Shown: positions 60,327-64,000 of the stretch, one piece after another | Layout: each line of letters opens with the position of its first letter | Numbering within the stretch: position 1 is the first letter of the stretch | Source of the DNA: Fusarium oxysporum f. sp. lycopersici 4287 | Taxonomy: Eukaryota; Ascomycota; Sordariomycetes; Hypocreales; Nectriaceae | DNA length: 64,000 nucleotides | Reading direction: 5' to 3' | Assembly (NCBI RefSeq): GCF_000149955.1 | Contig: NC_030994.1 | Span: 1-64,000, forward strand | Made by a program: the position numbers and the translations under genes | The notes under the pieces: generated by a model | What the model was told of the DNA's origin: nothing | Database searches by the model: none | What the model saw: the letters and a program-made list of their open reading frames with translations, nothing else

Positions 60327-60388
60327 TTTTAATTGATTAGATGGTTTATGGTGGTTTTAAAGCGATTTAAAGTCAAGAGGTTGAGATT

Positions 60389-60431
60389 TTTGTGACACTC
60401 GCTTATCTGTGACACTCGCTTATCATACACG
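60389..60431 (-). repeat. Right terminal inverted repeat of the intact pogo element
   Basis: Reads TTTGTGACACTCGCTTATC then TGTGACACTCGCTTATCATA and CACGT, the reverse complement of the left end. Confidence 0.93.
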
Positions 60432-60842
60432 TTATTATACTTTATATACTAGCTTATATATCTTACCTACTCTAGCCTCTTAATATTAGGTGTTTTATAA
60501 TACTAAAAAAGGCATATAATTAAGAAATAAAGTATCTAATTAGATACTCTATAATCTATATTTTAAAGACTAAGTTCTTCCTGGCCTTTTATACTATATT
60601 TAAAGCTACTTTTACTAAAAGTAATATCTAGGGAGGTTTTAGAGGAGCTAGGCTTGCTTCTTTTAACCTAGAAAATATAATCTTAAAGCTTAATATATAG
60701 CTATAGACTCTAATGCCTTCCAAGGAGGCTATTAAATTATTAACCTCTTAGACTTTAAAGACCCTAATAATAGCAATTAAGGCCTAATCTTAGTCTAAAT
60801 ACCTTAAAAGGCAAATTAAAAGGCATAAGAGTAGCTTACTAA

Positions 60843-60973
60843 TGTAACGGTTGCACAAGCCGTTAAACCACAGGGCAAAAGATCGGGCCATAATCGCTAT
60901 GCAAGCAATCATGGGTGTGCTACAGCTGCCTTATAGAAGCCTTACAGCGCTGTTACGGGCACGAATCGTAACA
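60843..60973 (-). repeat. TRIM terminal repeat (3' copy in sense orientation)
   Basis: 131 bp, identical to 61191-61321 by eye. Confidence 0.92.
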
Positions 60974-61179
60974 CGATGCTCCCTCTTCAGGGGCTTTCGT
61001 CCTCGAAGCCCGCTGAAGCCGGCCGCCACAGGGGGAACCAAGCCCTGTGCGGTGCAGCTGCCAACCTCCCAAGGCGTACCCCGCAGTGCCCCTCTGCGTT
61101 ACGTAGGCACCCTTGTGAGCAGCTATACCAAAGGCTGCAAGGGGGAATCGAACCCTTGACCTTCGGGCCACCCGCTAAC

Positions 61180-61188
61180 AGCGATTAT
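61180..61188 (-). promoter_or_regulatory. Candidate self-priming site of the TRIM
   Basis: The minus strand reads ATAATCGCT, two bases (CG) inside the 5' terminal repeat. The repeat, in sense, carries AGCGATTAT 56 to 48 bases from its end, an exact nine-base complement. Same position and spacing as in the Ty3 element. Confidence 0.55.
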
Positions 61189-61190
61189 CG

Positions 61191-61321
61191 TGTAACGGTT
61201 GCACAAGCCGTTAAACCACAGGGCAAAAGATCGGGCCATAATCGCTATGCAAGCAATCATGGGTGTGCTACAGCTGCCTTATAGAAGCCTTACAGCGCTG
61301 TTACGGGCACGAATCGTAACA
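61191..61321 (-). repeat. TRIM terminal repeat (5' copy in sense orientation)
   Basis: 131 bp. It contains ATAATCGCT (plus, 61238-61246), the same nine bases as the minus-strand primer-site candidate just inside the element. Confidence 0.92.
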
Positions 61322-61794
61322 ACTAAAGTTAATTATAGAAGCTTTAAAGTCTAATACTAAAGCAATAAAGGCAGCTATATATTAACTAGCCTTAGTAAAG
61401 GCTAGGTTAAAAGATCTTAAATAAATAAATAAGATAATAAGCTAGCACTAAAAAGGAAAAAGGACTAGATTATAGAAAGAAGGGACTATAACTATATAGG
61501 AAGTATTATAAGTAATTAATTAGATAGATATTAATATGCAAGTAATATCTGAATTATCGAAATATAGTAGTCGAGGAAGGTCAGTTAGACTAGGCATTAG
61601 GCGTTATAGTATCTGCGGCAAGACTAGGCATAATGCAAGGACCTGTCAGGTAGTTATTAAGATATCTAGGGAAGAGTATAGCAAATAGTTTTAATTAATT
61701 AGCTACTTTGTGGTAGTTTTATAGCAATATAAAGCCAAATAGTTAAGATTTTTGGTCAGCATACTTGTCTGGTTAGCATGCTTATTAACTACGT

Positions 61795-62389
61795 TATTTA
61801 AAATTGCTTTACGAAATGATTCGAATGAAAATCCATTGAATGCTGGCTTCTCCGATGATTTCGTATATGTCTTACTACCTAATCCTGTTTATGGCCACGG
61901 CTCGAAGCAGAGAATTCAACTAGATTTCGCAACTGCTCAAGCTAAATCAGATGCGCTTTTCAAAAGCTTGCCAGTAACTTGGGACGAAACACTACTTGTA
62001 TAGCGAATGAGAGATTCGTGACGTTACAAGCCATGGTCATTCGCGTGAGTGTCATTGGTTCATGCTTCTAAGCTAGCCCAAGTGGCTTTTCCTCATCGAT
62101 ACCCCGCCCCTTTGAGGATATGACGATATGCTCCGGAACATCGACAAACGGCATTTATGGTGAATTGTTATCACATTTGCTATGTTATAACTCATCTAGT
62201 TCACCCTCCTGGTTGAATGAAACGATACCGAGCGGGCGTTGTGGCCTAGCTCAACACTTCGCTTGGCAATTACCACCCTATCTCGATGCTCATCCAATCC
62301 GGCTTGAGGGCAGCGCAGCCATCGATAGCACTCGGCAAAATTGGCCCCAGGAACCATCGAAATACCTCATCTTTCTTTGGCACATCCTG
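61795..62389. other. Spacer and possible 5' extension of the next gene
   Basis: An open frame from 62120 runs in phase into the membrane-protein gene but lacks conserved or hydrophobic features before 62390. A short frame 61752-62003 overlaps the transposon end and is not a gene. Confidence 0.4.
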
Positions 62390-63232
62390 ATGATGATACC
62401 AAGGAGTAATAGTCCCCAGGCCCGAGAAGCCCCTCTCACTGGACCAAACGCCTTTGTCATTGCTTGTTTCTTGGCTATTGCGATGTACAATTTCATCGAA
62501 CTCAATTACTGTATCTTGATCACCTTCCAGAGATGGGGTGGTCTGTATTTCTGGAGCTTTGTCGCCGCCACATGGGGTATATTGCCATACACTATCGGTT
62601 TCACCCTCAAGAACTTTCGGCCGGAGACCAATCCGTACATATACGTCACACTGATAGTCGTGGGATGGTGGCCGATGGTAACGGGGCAGTCTTTGGTCCT
62701 ATACTCGCGACTACACCTTGTCCTGCGGCATCCGAGGATTCTTCGGGCTGTTCTTATCGCAATCTATGTCGACGCGGTAATTTGTTACGTACCGACGACC
62801 ATTCTGGTTTACGGCTCTAATTCATCTAACCCAGGCGCTTTCGTTAACCCATATTCAGTATGGGAAAAGGTCCAAGTGACAATCTTCTTCCTTCAAGAAT
62901 TGGTCATATCGGGCCTTTATATTCTCGCAACAATAAAATTCCTGCGAGTCACCGCTATCACCGGACGCGATGGGCATAGGGACGTGATGCGACATCTGAT
63001 TGGCGTGAGCATTTTGATCGTTATCCTCGACATTACCATCCTTGCATTCGAGTATGCCAATCTCTACAGCCTCCAGACCAGCTACAAAGCTCTTGCATAT
63101 AGCATCAAACTCAAGCTGGAGTTCAGTATCCTGAACCGTTTGGTCGCTGTTATGCAAGGGCGGAGACATAGCTCTTCCACTGGAGCCGCGAGAGCCAGTT
63201 CTTCTACCGGAGTTCCGAGTTCAAGTACATGA
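62390..63232 (+). CDS. Fungal seven-helix-type membrane protein (DUF7703-like)
   Basis: Single exon. The start chosen is ATG 62390 (MMIPRSNSPQAREAPLTGPN), shortly before the first helix, giving 280 residues; an in-frame ATG at 62120 would add 90 poorly conserved residues. Helices: NAFVIACFLAIAMYNFIELN, YFWSFVAATWGILPYTIGF, YVTLIVVGWWPMVTGQSLVL, RAVLIAIYVDAVICYVPTTI, VQVTIFFLQELVISGLYILA, LIGVSILIVILDITILAFEY and a last partly amphipathic one. GWWPMVTGQSLVLYSRLHLV and the YSIKLKLEFSILNRL tail are typical of an uncharacterised fungal integral membrane family usually labelled DUF7703; the label is from memory. Ser/Thr-rich C-terminus. Function unknown; the gene looks complete. Confidence 0.8.
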   Translation: MMIPRSNSPQAREAPLTGPNAFVIACFLAIAMYNFIELNYCILITFQRWGGLYFWSFVAATWGILPYTIGFTLKNFRPETNPYIYVTLIVVGWWPMVTGQSLVLYSRLHLVLRHPRILRAVLIAIYVDAVICYVPTTILVYGSNSSNPGAFVNPYSVWEKVQVTIFFLQELVISGLYILATIKFLRVTAITGRDGHRDVMRHLIGVSILIVILDITILAFEYANLYSLQTSYKALAYSIKLKLEFSILNRLVAVMQGRRHSSSTGAARASSSTGVPSSST

Positions 63233-64000
63233 TATGAATTTCTACTGTAATAACTGGTAACTTAGTACGGGGGTGATTCGAATCTTAGAAAAGACTAACA
63301 TGCTAACTTAAACTAGACACTAAATCTATAATAAACATCATAAGCATGAGACATAAGTATATATTAGGGTCTTGAAGTTTATTTTACTTCTATATAGATA
63401 AACTTTTATTCCTTCTTGGTCTACTTATTTAGTAAGTTGTTGATCTTGCCATTGTACTGCAGCTAATTAGATTTTAGTAGTTAATATGTGCATGATCTTG
63501 AGGTTGAAAGAAGCGGACGCATCGTCTGAGGTTGGCACTACATGTCAAGTTCGTGATGGAGTTGCTCGCAACGATGGCAGTACATGATCGGAACAGCTTG
63601 AGCTTAGCCTGTATCATGATCAAGATTTATTCCGCAATCGTTCAGCGGCGCAAGGTGAAACGGACTGATTCTAAGAGCTTGGATGACGGCTTTCGGCTCC
63701 ATCACAATGACAAGACGTGGATATTGATGGTATATAGCATCAGTAAATGCGATGTCGCGTGGTGTATACATTTGAAGAGACATGGTCGTTGGACGACATG
63801 AATGGCGGTCACATTGGGTTGAGGCAAGGTAGTTCAAGAAATGGTGTGCGTTCAAATGCAGATACATGTCAAGATGGGACTGAACGGGCTGTGAAAGCGA
63901 GAGCATTTGCTCGCAGGGATGGATTGATGCGCTACGCTAAATATGTAAGATGGCGAGGGCGTGGTCTGTTCAAGGTGTCAACATGACGAGGGCTAAGGAG
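63233..64000. other. Intergenic, no gene recognised
   Basis: Includes an AT-rich stretch at 63290-63480. Frames of 80-100 codons on both strands after 63530 have no domain; one could be an edge fragment of a gene beyond the window, but nothing supports it. Confidence 0.35.

Larger units (their letters stand above)
58573..60431 (+). mobile_element. Intact pogo-type transposon
   Basis: 1859 bp bounded by TA at 58571-58572 and 60432-60433. The terminal inverted repeats are about 43 bp and match without difference: ACGTGTATGATAAGCGAGTG then TCACAGATAAGCGAGTGTCA then CAAA. Each holds two tandem 17-mers (GATAAGCGAGTGTCACA), likely transposase binding sites. The composition is normal, the transposase frame is complete and no RIP change is visible, so it arrived after the host was RIP-altered and may be mobile. 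Confidence 0.93.
60843..61321 (-). mobile_element. TRIM: miniature LTR element with 131-bp identical terminal repeats
   Basis: 479 bp. Terminal repeats 60843-60973 and 61191-61321 appear identical, start TGTAACGG and end TCGTAACA on the plus strand, and are flanked by ACTAA at 60838-60842 and 61322-61326, a perfect 5-bp target duplication. The internal 217 bp has no coding capacity. Read on the minus strand it has a primer-site candidate next to the 5' repeat and a purine-rich GAAGAGGGAGCATCG next to the 3' repeat. It shows no RIP change although it sits in RIP-altered DNA. It depends on another element for mobility. Confidence 0.92.
50583..61794 (+). mobile_element. RIP-decayed pogo-type host element, split by three insertions
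   Basis: Pieces at 50583-50801, 58556-58572, 60434-60842 and 61327-61794 align in order to one pogo transposase sequence (compare 59330-60430 of the intact copy). At 50760-50801 it reads AAGCTATTTCTCTGC and TTTTTAAGAGATATTA against AAGCCACCACTCGGC and TTTCGAGAGATATTGC. The pieces between insertions resume at the next base. Differences are mostly C-to-T and G-to-A. The right terminus 61747-61794, read inward on the minus strand, carries ATAAGCATGCTAACCAG then ACAAGTATGCTGACCA. The 5' end is in the gap at 49817-50582. The C-terminal zinc knuckle survives as ICGKTRHNARTCQ near 61612. Dead, and of a different subfamily from the intact copy. Confidence 0.88.
60434..61794 (+). pseudogene. Host pogo transposase, 3' half (RIP-decayed)
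   Basis: Aligns with 59560-60430 of the intact element, for example GAGGTTTTAGAGGAGCTAGG against GAGGTTTTAGAGGAGCTGGT, with mostly C-to-T and G-to-A changes that create many stops. It is interrupted by the TRIM at 60843-61321 and resumes with ACTAAAGTTAATTATAGAAG. The zinc-knuckle region (about 61605-61640) is less altered. Confidence 0.9.

Noticed and set aside
60851..61284. Two overlapping 102-codon frames on the plus strand
   Set aside because: They lie within the TRIM and consist of its terminal repeats and non-coding middle; the frames repeat in different phase and have no domain.
1..64000. Search for a CRISPR array, rRNA or complete tRNA gene
   Set aside because: No regularly spaced direct repeats, no rRNA-like sequence and no full tRNA cloverleaf were recognised; the single T-arm-like motif in the TRIM lacks a 5' half.

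Overview
The window reads as nuclear DNA of a filamentous ascomycete (Pezizomycotina, probably Sordariomycetes; the order cannot be fixed from sequence alone). Signs are short 45-105 bp introns, fungal-specific families (Zn2Cys6 regulator, hybrid histidine kinase with GAF domain, ArAE_2_N/DUF2421 transporter-like protein, DUF2985, NmrA-like), and repeats decayed by C:G to T:A change with CpA to TpA stops, the signature of repeat-induced point mutation (RIP). Four N gaps lie at 22047-22470, 35912-36073, 47161-47356 and 49817-50582.

Layout. 1-4.8 kb is a graveyard of pogo/Fot1-type DNA transposons and an LTR remnant. 5.7-10.1 kb holds a fungal membrane protein and a LEA-like (DUF6987-type) protein. 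11.8-13.6 kb has another dead Fot1-like transposase and an LTR piece. 14.9-18.9 kb is a complete hybrid histidine kinase. 19.1-21.1 kb is a dead piggyBac-like element and 26.6-28.7 kb a dead MULE. 29.3-48.5 kb is the main gene block: NmrA-like oxidoreductase (two apparent frameshifts), ArAE_2_N/DUF2421 membrane protein (-), DUF2985 protein (+), sterol-glucosyltransferase-like protein (-), Zn2Cys6 regulator (+), secreted GMC oxidoreductase (+, interrupted by a gap). 48.8-61.8 kb is repeat territory. 62.4-63.2 kb encodes a seven-helix-type fungal membrane protein.

The most striking structure is a nested insertion complex at about 50-61.8 kb. One RIP-decayed pogo-type element (the host) is split by three later insertions: a full-length Ty3/gypsy chromovirus with 5-bp target duplication TATTA (50802-58550), an intact RIP-free pogo element at a TA (58573-60431), and a 479-bp terminal-repeat element (TRIM) with target duplication ACTAA (60843-61321). 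The Ty3 element carries an extra reading frame on the opposite strand between pol and the polypurine tract, with an intron, a Zn2Cys6-spaced cysteine cluster and a coiled coil. Ty3 element and TRIM share terminal bases, a polypurine tract ending and the position of a candidate primer binding site; in both, that site is complementary to a stretch inside their own LTR, as in Tf1-type self-priming. This suggests that the TRIM is a miniature partner of this Ty3 lineage.

The single-copy genes do not form an obvious pathway or biosynthetic cluster; they look like ordinary accessory genes among transposons. Three of about 18 introns inferred here have GC-AG borders, far above the roughly 1% usual in fungi. 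Functions are assigned from recognised motifs only; no database search was run.
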